Source: Echinicola sp. 20G
GTDB taxonomy: Bacteria; Bacteroidota; Bacteroidia; Cytophagales; Cyclobacteriaceae
Direction of reading: 5' to 3'
Length of the DNA: 64,000 nt
Assembly: GCF_015533855.1 (NCBI RefSeq)
Contig: NZ_AP024154.1
Coordinates: 809,001 to 873,000, forward strand
Position numbers and translations under genes: made by a program. This document shows, in pieces, positions 9,773 through 17,202 of the stretch. Each line of letters begins with the position of its first letter. Within the stretch, counting starts at the first letter, position 1. Under the pieces are notes generated by a model. It was not told the DNA's origin. It did no database searches and was given only the letters and a program-made list of their open reading frames with translations.

Positions 9773-10618
9773 ATGAGACAGCTACCTGTTCAGAAACTAT
9801 TAAAGGAGGAATATGCGAAAATCCTTCCCTTACATCAGCACCTAACAGACTATTCTGACATTCTCCACCGTCATGATCATTACGAATTTATTCTTTGCTC
9901 TGCTGGATTAGGAAAACATTCAATTGATTTCAAAACCCTTGAGATCAAACCACATCGCCTTTATTTTGTAAGGAAAGGTCAGGTTCACATTATTGAAAAA
10001 TTTGAAAGAGACGGATGGTTAATTCTTTTTGGGGAGGAGCTCTTTAACCGATTTCTAAAAATTCATCCAAAGGAGGCATTGAATGGGATTCTCAATCCCT
10101 TTTCATCATTTCCTTACATCGATCTGGAAGAAAGTTTATTGAGGATCTTTGATCTATTGATTGAACAGTTAAAAACTGAATTAGCTAAAGAAAAACAGGA
10201 TTTTGACATCATTCTCCACTATGTATCGATTGCATTGCTTTATGCCAATAGAGCGCAGATCGTCCAACATCCATCTGAATCCCTCGACATTACAAATCGT
10301 AAATTATTTGGTGAACTTAAGCAACTCATTGAAGAAAAATACAAAGAACAGCATTTGGCATCTTATTATGCCAAAGCATTAAATTCCGACATCAAAAAAA
10401 TAAACAGAATTTGTCGTGATGCTGCTGGTACTACACTATTTGGTTTATTACAGGAACGATTAATCACCGAATGCAAGATAGAACTTTACTTATCATCGAA
10501 AACCATTAAGGAAATTTCTTACGAAATGGGCTTTAATGATCCAGCTTTTTTTGGGAGATTTTTCAAAAGACATACAGGATATACTCCACTTCAATTTAGA
10601 AATAAAAGGATTTTTTAA
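9773..10618 (+). CDS. AraC family transcriptional regulator
   Basis: A 281-residue protein with an N-terminal cupin-like sensing region (HRHDHYEFILCSAG at about 33-46, then LYFVRKGQVHIIE) and a C-terminal AraC double helix-turn-helix (about 185-278). The second HTH has the family pattern IKEISYEMGFNDPAFFGRFFKRHTG. It is followed 59 nt downstream by an exporter gene on the same strand, which it probably controls. The effector is unknown. Confidence 0.9.
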   Translation: MRQLPVQKLLKEEYAKILPLHQHLTDYSDILHRHDHYEFILCSAGLGKHSIDFKTLEIKPHRLYFVRKGQVHIIEKFERDGWLILFGEELFNRFLKIHPKEALNGILNPFSSFPYIDLEESLLRIFDLLIEQLKTELAKEKQDFDIILHYVSIALLYANRAQIVQHPSESLDITNRKLFGELKQLIEEKYKEQHLASYYAKALNSDIKKINRICRDAAGTTLFGLLQERLITECKIELYLSSKTIKEISYEMGFNDPAFFGRFFKRHTGYTPLQFRNKRIF

Positions 10619-10677
10619 GCCATACTTTACCCGAAATGTACCATAAAGCAATGTTATGATTCAAATAATTTTGCAAG

Positions 10678-11670
10678 ATGGAAGCATACAAACAATCACA
10701 AAAAGGAATCATCTGGGGAATCTCAGCTTCCTTTTTCCTCTCTTTCACTTTTCTGATCAATAGTTTAATTGCTAACTCAGGTGGAAATTGGGCATGGACG
10801 GCCAATTTGAGAACCCTTTTTTTAATCCCAATTTTGGGTGTAGTTCTTTTTCTTACAAAGCAACTTCTTCCTTTGGCGGGTGCTTTGAAACAAGAATTCT
10901 GGCTCTTCGCAAAATGGGGAACAATTGGTTTTGGTATCCTATATACTTTTATTTCAATCGCATCCCTGTATTCTCCTGGATGGATGGTAGCAGCTACTTT
11001 TCAAATAAATATTGTGGCCGGTATATTACTGGCCCCATTGATCTATAAAGATCACCGTCGAAAAATTCCCAAACGCTCAGTTTATCTGTCCCTACTCATA
11101 CTAGTGGGCGTTTTGGTCATGCAATTAGAAAACTTTGAAAATCTAAGCTCATGGCAGAATGTTTCCATCAGCTTTTGCCTGGTTCTTGTCGGCGCAATCG
11201 TATGGCCTTTAGCCAATAGAAAACTGATGGTAAAACTGGAGGAGAAAAACCTACAGTTAAATGCCACTCAAAGAGTCTTGGGAATGAGTGTCGGATGTAT
11301 CCCTTTGCTTTTAATGCTAGCTTTAGTAGGTTATAATCAATCTGGTTTTCCTCCCACATCTCAACTGGAAGCATCTTTTTATTCGGCTCTTTTTTCAGGA
11401 TTTCTAGGAGGCGTCTCTTTTTACTTTGCAACCCAGATGGTTCATTCTCAACCTGTTTCTTTAGCCGCCATCGAAGCTACTCAGGTTTTGGAAATTGTTT
11501 TCACGCTATTGGGTGAAATTATTCTATTGGGGACTTCTGTTCCTGGAAAATTTGGAATAGCGGGAATTGCAATTGTAGTAGCAGGACTAGCACTACATTT
11601 TGTGAATGCACTGAAAAAATCGAAGCAAGTGGAATCCAATACGATCGCATTTTTTGCGAAAACAAATTGA
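10678..11670 (+). CDS. Drug/metabolite transporter superfamily permease (EmrE-type multidrug family)
   Basis: A 330-residue membrane protein with about ten hydrophobic segments in two repeated halves, the DMT/EamA arrangement. The wording of the segments (WGISASFFLSFTFLINSL, WANLRTLFLIP-like, ATQVLEIVFTLLGEI) resembles the ten-TM multidrug-resistance efflux family of Bacillota and Bacteroidota. It would move a small molecule across the inner membrane. The adjacent AraC gene is the likely regulator. The substrate cannot be stated. Confidence 0.8.
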   Translation: MEAYKQSQKGIIWGISASFFLSFTFLINSLIANSGGNWAWTANLRTLFLIPILGVVLFLTKQLLPLAGALKQEFWLFAKWGTIGFGILYTFISIASLYSPGWMVAATFQINIVAGILLAPLIYKDHRRKIPKRSVYLSLLILVGVLVMQLENFENLSSWQNVSISFCLVLVGAIVWPLANRKLMVKLEEKNLQLNATQRVLGMSVGCIPLLLMLALVGYNQSGFPPTSQLEASFYSALFSGFLGGVSFYFATQMVHSQPVSLAAIEATQVLEIVFTLLGEIILLGTSVPGKFGIAGIAIVVAGLALHFVNALKKSKQVESNTIAFFAKTN

Positions 11671-11833
11671 AATAGACTAACTGGCAATAAATTTTCCACC
11701 CTCATTTATTTTAATATCAATTCCAATTTTTCTTTTTTGAGTTTTCAATGAACCTTGATAAAACAATTGCGGTTTGAGCAACCTCTCAAGCCACAATTGT
11801 TATTATGGTTGTATACCGTTATTATTTTTTTAC

Positions 11834-12703
11834 TTAGATTATATAAGTCTTTTTCAAAAATCCCCTGACTGAAACAGGTTCTCGCCCCAATATATTAGAT
11901 AAATCCTTAGTGGGATGGTCAAAATAACCGTTCTTTACCTGGTTTGCAAACCCCAGGTTAGCTTGAATGTACATTTCAGGGATATCCGCTTCTTTACTTT
12001 GTTGTTCGTAGGTTTCAGAATCAATTGGATTGTATTCCAGATTTTTACCCGTCAATTCAGATAATATTTCCATAACCTCATTGAAACCTACTGAAGCAGT
12101 ACCTCCAAATTCATACGTCTTATGATCATGTTCATTTTTGGATAATACTTTGGCTGAGCCAATAGCCATATCTTGTCTTGTAGCAAATGAAAGCTTTCCG
12201 TTACCCATTGGCATTGCATATCCTTCAGTTAAAACCTTCTCACCTAATATCATTGGTAAGGATTCCATATAAGGTGCATTGCGAAGTATGGTATAGTTTA
12301 AACCGGATTGTTTAATAGCCTCTTCGGTTAAGGCGTGCATATCAGCAGTACCTTCAGGATTATTCTTACCTAGTGACTTTTCACCTTGTGTACTTGTATA
12401 TACTATACTTTTAACGTTGCTATTTACTGCTGCATCAATAACATTTTTATGAACTGTAAAATCTTGTGCTGCTTCGTGAGTAGATACAAAGAAAAGGGTT
12501 TTAATACCATTGAAAGCTTTTAGCAAGGACTCCTTATTGGCATATTCACCAATTCTTACTTCAACCCCCAATGCGGCAATCTCCTTAGTTTTGTCACTTA
12601 CTTTACGAGTTAATACTGCTATTTCGGATGCTGACTTTTCTTTTAATAGTTCTGTTAAGGTCAAATAACCTAAATGACCTGTTGCTCCTGTTATTAGTAT
12701 CAT
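11834..12703 (-). CDS. NmrA/QorB-like NAD(P)-binding SDR
   Basis: A 289-residue atypical short-chain dehydrogenase. The N-terminal nucleotide-binding loop TGATGHLG (5-12) and the pattern LFFVSTHEAAQ, IVYTSTQGEKS, YTILRNAPYMESL match the NmrA-like family that includes NAD(P)H:quinone oxidoreductase 2 (QorB/YtfG). The classical YxxxK triad is not evident, as usual for NmrA types. It ends 23 nt before nothing on its left and follows the DsbA-like gene by 23 nt on the same strand, so the two form an operon divergent from a TetR gene. A quinone or azo-compound reductase role is an inference. Confidence 0.82.
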   Translation of the reverse strand: MILITGATGHLGYLTLTELLKEKSASEIAVLTRKVSDKTKEIAALGVEVRIGEYANKESLLKAFNGIKTLFFVSTHEAAQDFTVHKNVIDAAVNSNVKSIVYTSTQGEKSLGKNNPEGTADMHALTEEAIKQSGLNYTILRNAPYMESLPMILGEKVLTEGYAMPMGNGKLSFATRQDMAIGSAKVLSKNEHDHKTYEFGGTASVGFNEVMEILSELTGKNLEYNPIDSETYEQQSKEADIPEMYIQANLGFANQVKNGYFDHPTKDLSNILGREPVSVRGFLKKTYII

Positions 12704-12726
12704 GATTTTATATAATTTAAAGTTGA

Positions 12727-13611
12727 TTATTGTTTATTTGGAACCTCACAGCCATTTTCATCACAGGTATAACCAGATGGGCTTTTGCTAATTAAAGATT
12801 TGTAAGGACCATAATCTTTTAAAATTCCTGAGAGTGTCTCTTTAAATACCTCTTTAGGTTGTGCCCCAGATAGTGAGTATTTTTTATTAATTACAAAATA
12901 CGGTACGCCACGTAGGCCATTATTAATACCTTCTTGTATTTCCGATTTGATTTCAGCTCTATATTGGTCGCTTTTCAACATGGCTAAAGTTTCTTCTTTT
13001 GAGATACCAAATTCTTCACCTAATTCTGTCAACACATTTGGGTCTGCTATATTTTTAGCCTCCAAATAGGAAGCTTCAAAAAGTCGCTTTGCCATTGCTT
13101 TGCCATGACCTCTTTGTTTGGCCATATAAGCCAACCGGTGTGCATCCATGGTATTGACCATTATTACAGCGTCCATGTGTAGTTCCAAATTTGCACTACT
13201 AGCCATATCCTCTATGTATTTTGACTTTTTTCTGGCTTCCTCTAAACTGAAACCGCTTTGCTTAGCGATTTCATTTACGGTAAAAGCTCCTTGTAGTGTA
13301 GGGTTTGACTGAAAACTCTTGTATACCACTGTGGCATTGATACCTAAATCAGCAATCGCATTATCAAGGTTGGCTTCCCCTATATAACACCACGGACATA
13401 GGTAATCTGACCACACTTCTACAAGTACGGTATTATCTTCATTTATTGCGGTTTCTGTTATTTTGTTTTCAGTGATCATCATTTCTTGATTTTGATTATT
13501 GGACTGTGCTGTTACTTTAAAAAAGGCGATTGAACCAATGACAATGGTGCAAATTCCAATTAAGGAAACTGCATTTAGTCTATTCTTTTTATATACTTTT
13601 ATCAATTTCAT
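12727..13611 (-). CDS. DsbA family (FrnE-like) thiol-disulfide oxidoreductase, membrane-anchored
   Basis: A 294-residue protein. Residues about 14-34 form a hydrophobic signal or anchor. The thioredoxin-fold part begins at about 62 with EVWSDYLCPWCYIGEA; the active-site pair is Cys72 and Cys75. The FrnE/2-hydroxychromene isomerase-like pattern continues with YKSFQSNPT and RGVPYFVINKKYSLSGAQ (cis-Pro loop). FrnE proteins are usually cytoplasmic; the added N-terminal segment places this one in the periplasm. It lies in an operon with the NmrA-like reductase and opposite a TetR gene, consistent with a stress-induced redox pair. Confidence 0.88.
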   Translation of the reverse strand: MKLIKVYKKNRLNAVSLIGICTIVIGSIAFFKVTAQSNNQNQEMMITENKITETAINEDNTVLVEVWSDYLCPWCYIGEANLDNAIADLGINATVVYKSFQSNPTLQGAFTVNEIAKQSGFSLEEARKKSKYIEDMASSANLELHMDAVIMVNTMDAHRLAYMAKQRGHGKAMAKRLFEASYLEAKNIADPNVLTELGEEFGISKEETLAMLKSDQYRAEIKSEIQEGINNGLRGVPYFVINKKYSLSGAQPKEVFKETLSGILKDYGPYKSLISKSPSGYTCDENGCEVPNKQ

Positions 13612-13802
13612 CTTATGGATTTAGAGTGTTTAGTAGTTAATACTCTTTGAATTATCACACAAAAATAGACAGATGTTTATTTATCAACAAGTGTTTATTT
13701 ATCTTTGCAGAAAGATTTAAGAAATTATAGATTAGATATGTTGCTTAATGAACATTTTAAAGATATCTGTTGAATAATACCGCATAGAAAACACAATGAA
13801 AA
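13612..13802. promoter_or_regulatory. Divergent promoter region between DsbA-like and TetR genes, with 12-bp direct repeats
   Basis: A 12-bp sequence TGTTTATTTATC occurs twice in direct orientation at 13674-13685 and 13692-13703 (18-bp period). A plus-strand -7 box TATCTTTG lies at 13700-13707 and a minus-strand -7 box TATTTTTG at 13667-13660; the latter has a TTG 17 nt further upstream. The repeats overlap both promoters, so they are good candidate sites for the TetR protein. Confidence 0.6.
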
Positions 13803-14342
13803 ATGGACAGAAGAGTTAAAAAATCGAGACAGGCTTTATTTGATGCTTTTACGAAATTGATGGTTGAACATCCTTTTCAAAAGTTATCTATTGCGATGGT
13901 CACAAAAGAAGCTGATGTAAATAGAGGTACATTTTACCTTCATTTTAAGGATAAATTTGAGTTACGAGAACAATGCATTGATATGCATCTTACACAACTC
14001 ATGACCAGTTGCGCAGGTGGAAGTAAAGAAGAGTTTACGTCTAAAAAAGCCATGCTGACCACCTTTGATTATTTGAATGCTAATGCTGCTTTTTATAAAG
14101 TGATGCTTACCGGAGAGGACAATACTTTCTTTCGGAAAAGAATGGAAGAAATTTTAAAAGTTGGATTAAGTGATTTCATTGAAAGCAAGACATTTAAAGA
14201 CCCTATCGACAAAGAAATTATGATGCAGGCTACAATTTCAGCAGGTGCAGGTTTAATTGAGTGGTGGCTAACAACCAAAAATGAACTTGATCCAGGTTAT
14301 TTGGTGGAACGGTTTTGGGATATTATTTATGTTGAGCGGTAA
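13803..14342 (+). CDS. TetR/AcrR family transcriptional regulator
   Basis: A 179-residue regulator. The N-terminal helix-turn-helix is clear (FQKLSIAMVTKEADVNRGTFYLHFKDK, about 25-51). The C-terminal ligand domain resembles the YfaA/TetR_C_33-type in Bacillota and Bacteroidota (NANAAFYKVMLTGED). It is divergent from the DsbA-like and NmrA-like genes, with paired direct repeats between them, so it probably represses both directions until it binds a ligand. Confidence 0.9.
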   Translation: MDRRVKKSRQALFDAFTKLMVEHPFQKLSIAMVTKEADVNRGTFYLHFKDKFELREQCIDMHLTQLMTSCAGGSKEEFTSKKAMLTTFDYLNANAAFYKVMLTGEDNTFFRKRMEEILKVGLSDFIESKTFKDPIDKEIMMQATISAGAGLIEWWLTTKNELDPGYLVERFWDIIYVER

Positions 14343-14476
14343 TTTTTAATATTTGACCAGAAAGAAAAACTAGACTTGAAATCGCAGTTTACAAATAACA
14401 GAACATTAACATTTGAAAAACTCATGCCAAAATTCTTGTTCTATTCAAATGGATTTGGAATACAGGTGAAGAAGTG

Positions 14477-14646
14477 AAAAGGGGGACAAAATGGAGGACG
14501 AAAAGGGGGACAAATTTGAGTCATTTGGAACCAATTGGAATTGAATTGAATCAAATTTATTACACAAACTACATCAGGAACCCTATAAAACACAAAAAGT
14601 TGAACACAAAGGCTCAACTAATTGTTTAGTAGCGGGAACTGGACTA
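14477..14646. repeat. Integration junction 1: arm-type repeats plus initiator-tRNA 3' fragment
   Basis: This 170-nt segment matches 37489-37658: the first 78 nt are identical, the next 24 differ, and the last 68 differ at two positions. It contains GGGGGAC, GGAGGAC and GGGGGAC at 14481, 14493 and 14505 (12-bp period), a minus-strand hairpin AGTTGA/TCAACT (14598-14619) followed by a T run as behind a tRNA, and the 19-bp core TAGTAGCGGGAACTGGACT (14627-14645). The core is identical to 56663-56681, the 3' end of the initiator tRNA. More repeats lie to the right at 14683 and 14695. Confidence 0.85.
14593..14619 (-). terminator. tRNA-type terminator in junction 1
   Basis: On the minus strand AGTTGA (14619-14614), a 10-nt loop, TCAACT (14603-14598) and then TTTTT. 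It sits just after the tRNA 3' fragment, where a tRNA terminator would be. Confidence 0.5.
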
Positions 14647-14772
14647 TTTAAAACAACTGAAAAACAGTATCTTATATAAAAAGGGGGACAAATAGGGGGA
14701 CAGGTTCATTTTGGTTTTATAGCTCTAAATTTATTTGAATCGTATTATTCTAAAGCGGCTCATAATGCCAAT

Positions 14773-14814
14773 AAAGGCCATTTTTCAATTCGAATTTTTG
14801 AATGGTCTTTTTTC
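14773..14814 (+). terminator. Orphan intrinsic terminator
   Basis: AAAGGCCATT (14773-14782) pairs with AATGGTCTTT (14801-14810) with one G-U pair, followed by a T-rich run. No plus-strand gene directly precedes it. Confidence 0.5.
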
Positions 14815-14924
14815 TTTTTGATGTAAAAAGCAGCAAATCGGCCTACTTGAATAAGGACAATTTTCAGAAAACGAACCTTTGATTTAGGATTGAATTCATT
14901 TGCATGCTTTTGAATCTCATTTCC

Positions 14925-14970
14925 ACTTCGTAAAACTCGTACGGTACGAGGGGTACGAGCCGTACGAAGT
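14925..14970. repeat. Nested GTAC-rich palindrome, copy 2
   Basis: ACTTCGTA (14925-14932) pairs with TACGAAGT (14963-14970), and inside it lies CTCGTACGGTACGAG (14936-14950), a 7-bp inverted repeat around one G. Repeated GTACGA units continue to 14977. It resembles the element at 9626-9670. Confidence 0.6.
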
Positions 14971-15108
14971 GTACGAATTCTGAAATTTTGTATACCTGAA
15001 CTCTTATCTAGATTTTCATATTTTAACCATAACTAAGATATTTGATAACCTCAGAAAAATAGCAAAGAACAAACCGCTTAACCTAGCTTTGAGCCAATAT
15101 TAATTACG

Positions 15109-15294
15109 TTGATACATACTTCCAAGGAGGAAAACTTTTGTAAACCTATAGCAAAAATATTTATAACAGGATACACGGAGGGTTTTGTTTTTTTGGCAGC
15201 ACAGTCCCTTTTAGGAAAAGGACATGAAGTTCATCTACATGCCCGAAATAGGCAAAAAGCTGCAGATCTTATCTCAAGAATGCATTTAAGCTGA
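15109..15294 (+). pseudogene. Truncated SDR remnant (N-terminal Rossmann fragment)
   Basis: A 61-codon frame whose residues about 16-55 look like the first beta-alpha-beta of a short-chain dehydrogenase (KIFITGYTEGF, then GHEVHLHARNRQKAADL). In intact relatives the loop is TGxxxGLG; here the Gly pattern is spoiled and the frame ends just after the second strand, running into the 3' end of the converging AraC gene. The rest of the enzyme is missing. It lies at the left edge of island A, where deletions are common. It is probably non-functional. Confidence 0.6.
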
Positions 15295-16131
15295 GTTCCT
15301 GTGGATTTTCCTAAATGCCAGAGGATTCATACCCATACCCTTTTTGAAAAATTTATTAAGGTGACTTTCATCTGAAAAACCCAATGAGTATGCAATTTCA
15401 CCAATTCTAAGGTCGCTGTGTTTTAATCGGTGTTCGATTAGCTGTAGCCTGTAGTTGGTAATGTAATTTTGTAGGCTTATTTCTGCGTGTTTTTTAAAGT
15501 ATCTACCGAGATACGATTCGGAAATTCCAAATTCATCACTAATTGTTTTAGCTCTGATTTTATCCGGTTCATAAATATGCTTATGAATGTACTGTAAAAT
15601 ATCCATGATTTTTCCTTCCGTGTGATCCCCTACTGTTTCCGGCAGATATTTGGCAATGTTGCGCGCTACCACAACAATCATGGTGTTTACCAAATGCTCG
15701 ATCAATTCCCTATTGTAGAGGTCTCTATTTACGTATTCCCGGATAATGGCATCCACCATTGGTTTTACCAATTGTTTGTCGGTTTGATTTTTTAAAATAC
15801 AACCCGGTTTATGACTTACATTCTGTAATATATATTCAAGTTGTTCGACTTTATCTTTCCATAAGCCACTTTCCTTAATGTAAATATCAGTAAACCTCAA
15901 AAAGAAAAAGGTAGTGGTGGTTTCAATATCAAAAGAATGGCAGTCTTGGGGTGTAATCAGGAACATATGTCCCGGGTGGTAGTCAAATTTATTTTGATTG
16001 ATACACTGCTTACCAGTTCCCTCCATTATATAGACCAGTTCAAAGAACATGTGAGAATGTTCCAGTTTAGGACATTCATCAAGCGTTTTGGTAACAATTT
16101 CAAATTGTTGATATAATGCTTCTCGATTCAT
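15286..16131 (-). CDS. AraC family transcriptional regulator (divergent from the long redox operon)
   Basis: A 281-residue regulator from the ATG at 16131. The frame is open to an upstream ATG at 16152, but a -7 box (TATATTTG, 16157-16150) overlaps that start, so the downstream one is preferred. It has an N-terminal cupin half (HSHMFFELVYIMEGTGKQ, then HPGHMFLITPQDCHSF) and a C-terminal AraC double HTH (about 180-275, IGEIAYSLGFSDESHLNKFFKK). It is transcribed away from the run beginning with the quinone oxidoreductase gene and is the obvious candidate activator of that run. Confidence 0.9.
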   Translation of the reverse strand: MNREALYQQFEIVTKTLDECPKLEHSHMFFELVYIMEGTGKQCINQNKFDYHPGHMFLITPQDCHSFDIETTTTFFFLRFTDIYIKESGLWKDKVEQLEYILQNVSHKPGCILKNQTDKQLVKPMVDAIIREYVNRDLYNRELIEHLVNTMIVVVARNIAKYLPETVGDHTEGKIMDILQYIHKHIYEPDKIRAKTISDEFGISESYLGRYFKKHAEISLQNYITNYRLQLIEHRLKHSDLRIGEIAYSLGFSDESHLNKFFKKGMGMNPLAFRKIHRNSA

Positions 16132-16149
16132 GGTTTTTAAAATAGAGTA

Positions 16150-16211
16150 CAAATATACTGATTAATGGATTAAAGGTACAATAAAAGTGGTCTTTATTAG
16201 GTATATTTTTG
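16150..16211. promoter_or_regulatory. Divergent promoters between AraC gene and redox operon
   Basis: A minus-strand -7 box TATATTTG (16157-16150) serves the AraC gene, and a plus-strand -7 box TATTTTTG (16204-16211) lies 24 nt before the oxidoreductase start. Clear -33 boxes are missing, which fits promoters needing an activator. Confidence 0.5.
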
Positions 16212-16235
16212 CTTTATAATTAAAAGTATTTACTA

Positions 16236-17183
16236 ATGAAAGCTATTATTATAGAAAAACCGGGAGATGTGGGCTCAATGAAAATAGTCTCCATAAAAAA
16301 GCCTTTGATACAAAAAGATGAAGTACTCATAAAAACCAAAGCCATTGGGATAAATCCTGTAGATGTGAAAAGCAGGGCCGGTAAGGGGGTGTATGGGCGC
16401 CTGAAAGATATTCATCCGCTTATTTTAGGATGGGATATATCGGGTGTGGTAGTTGAAGTAGGAGATGCTGTGACAGATTTTAGTATAGGAGATGAAGTGT
16501 TTGGCATGGTCAATTTTCCAGGCCATGGTCAAGCTTATGCAGAATATGTAGCGGCTCCCGCATATCATTTAGCATTGAAACCTAGCAATATAAGTCATAT
16601 AGATGCAGCAGCTACAACACTTGCTGCACTTACAGCCTTTCAGGCCATGACACATCAATTTTCTATTAAGCCAGGGAATAGAGTTCTAATCCATGCTGCT
16701 TCCGGAGGTGTAGGTCACTTTGCTGTTCAATTAGCTAAGCACTTTGGAGCCTATGTAATCGGTACTTCGTCTGCAGCAAACCGCGAATTTGTACTAGGAC
16801 TGGGAGCCGATGAACATATTGACTATCGTTCTAAGAAGTTTGAAGAAGCAACATCGGATATTGATTTTGTACTGGATACCATAGGAGGTCAAAACATTGA
16901 CCGTTCACTTGAGGTGGTAAAGCCGGGAGGAACCATCATTAGTATACCTACTGGCCTTAATGCAGAAGTAACACAAAAAGCAAAGAATAAAGGAGTAAAT
17001 GGATTTTTCTTTCTGGTTCAGTCAAACGGCACTGATATGAAGGCGCTAGCGAAATTATTGGAAGACGGATATTTGAAACCACACTTGTCAGCAAGCTTTC
17101 CATTCGTTGAAATGACAAAAGCCCATGAACTCCAAGAAACCGGACATGTAATTGGAAAGCTGGTAGTAACTCTTGATGATTAA
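16236..17183 (+). CDS. NADP-dependent zinc-less alcohol dehydrogenase / quinone oxidoreductase (MDR family)
   Basis: A 315-residue medium-chain dehydrogenase/reductase. It has the GroES-like N-terminal part (GINPVDVKSRAGKG, LGWDISGVVVEVG) and a Rossmann domain with the nucleotide loop ASGGVGHFAVQLAKHFGAYVIG at about 152-173. The zinc-binding cysteines of classical alcohol dehydrogenases are absent, as in quinone oxidoreductases. It would reduce quinones or alpha,beta-unsaturated carbonyls with NADPH in the cytoplasm. It is the first gene of the long plus-strand run and lies opposite an AraC regulator. Confidence 0.9.
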   Translation: MKAIIIEKPGDVGSMKIVSIKKPLIQKDEVLIKTKAIGINPVDVKSRAGKGVYGRLKDIHPLILGWDISGVVVEVGDAVTDFSIGDEVFGMVNFPGHGQAYAEYVAAPAYHLALKPSNISHIDAAATTLAALTAFQAMTHQFSIKPGNRVLIHAASGGVGHFAVQLAKHFGAYVIGTSSAANREFVLGLGADEHIDYRSKKFEEATSDIDFVLDTIGGQNIDRSLEVVKPGGTIISIPTGLNAEVTQKAKNKGVNGFFFLVQSNGTDMKALAKLLEDGYLKPHLSASFPFVEMTKAHELQETGHVIGKLVVTLDD

Positions 17184-17202
17184 TATTCAACTAAATGATG
17201 AA

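Larger units (their letters stand above)
14343..15108. other. Gene-free stretch containing an integration-junction remnant
   Basis: No convincing gene. From left to right it holds the repeat junction 14477-14646 (integrase-arm-like repeats, tRNA-type terminator, tRNA 3' fragment), two further arm-like repeats at 14683-14704, a hairpin terminator at 14773-14814 with no gene in front of it, and a GTAC-rich nested palindrome at 14925-14970. The orphan terminator suggests that a gene has been deleted here. Confidence 0.6.

Noticed and set aside
14925..14977. CRISPR array or iteron origin
   Set aside because: The repeated units are about 9 nt without unique spacers, and no cas or rep gene is adjacent; a palindromic repeat fits better.
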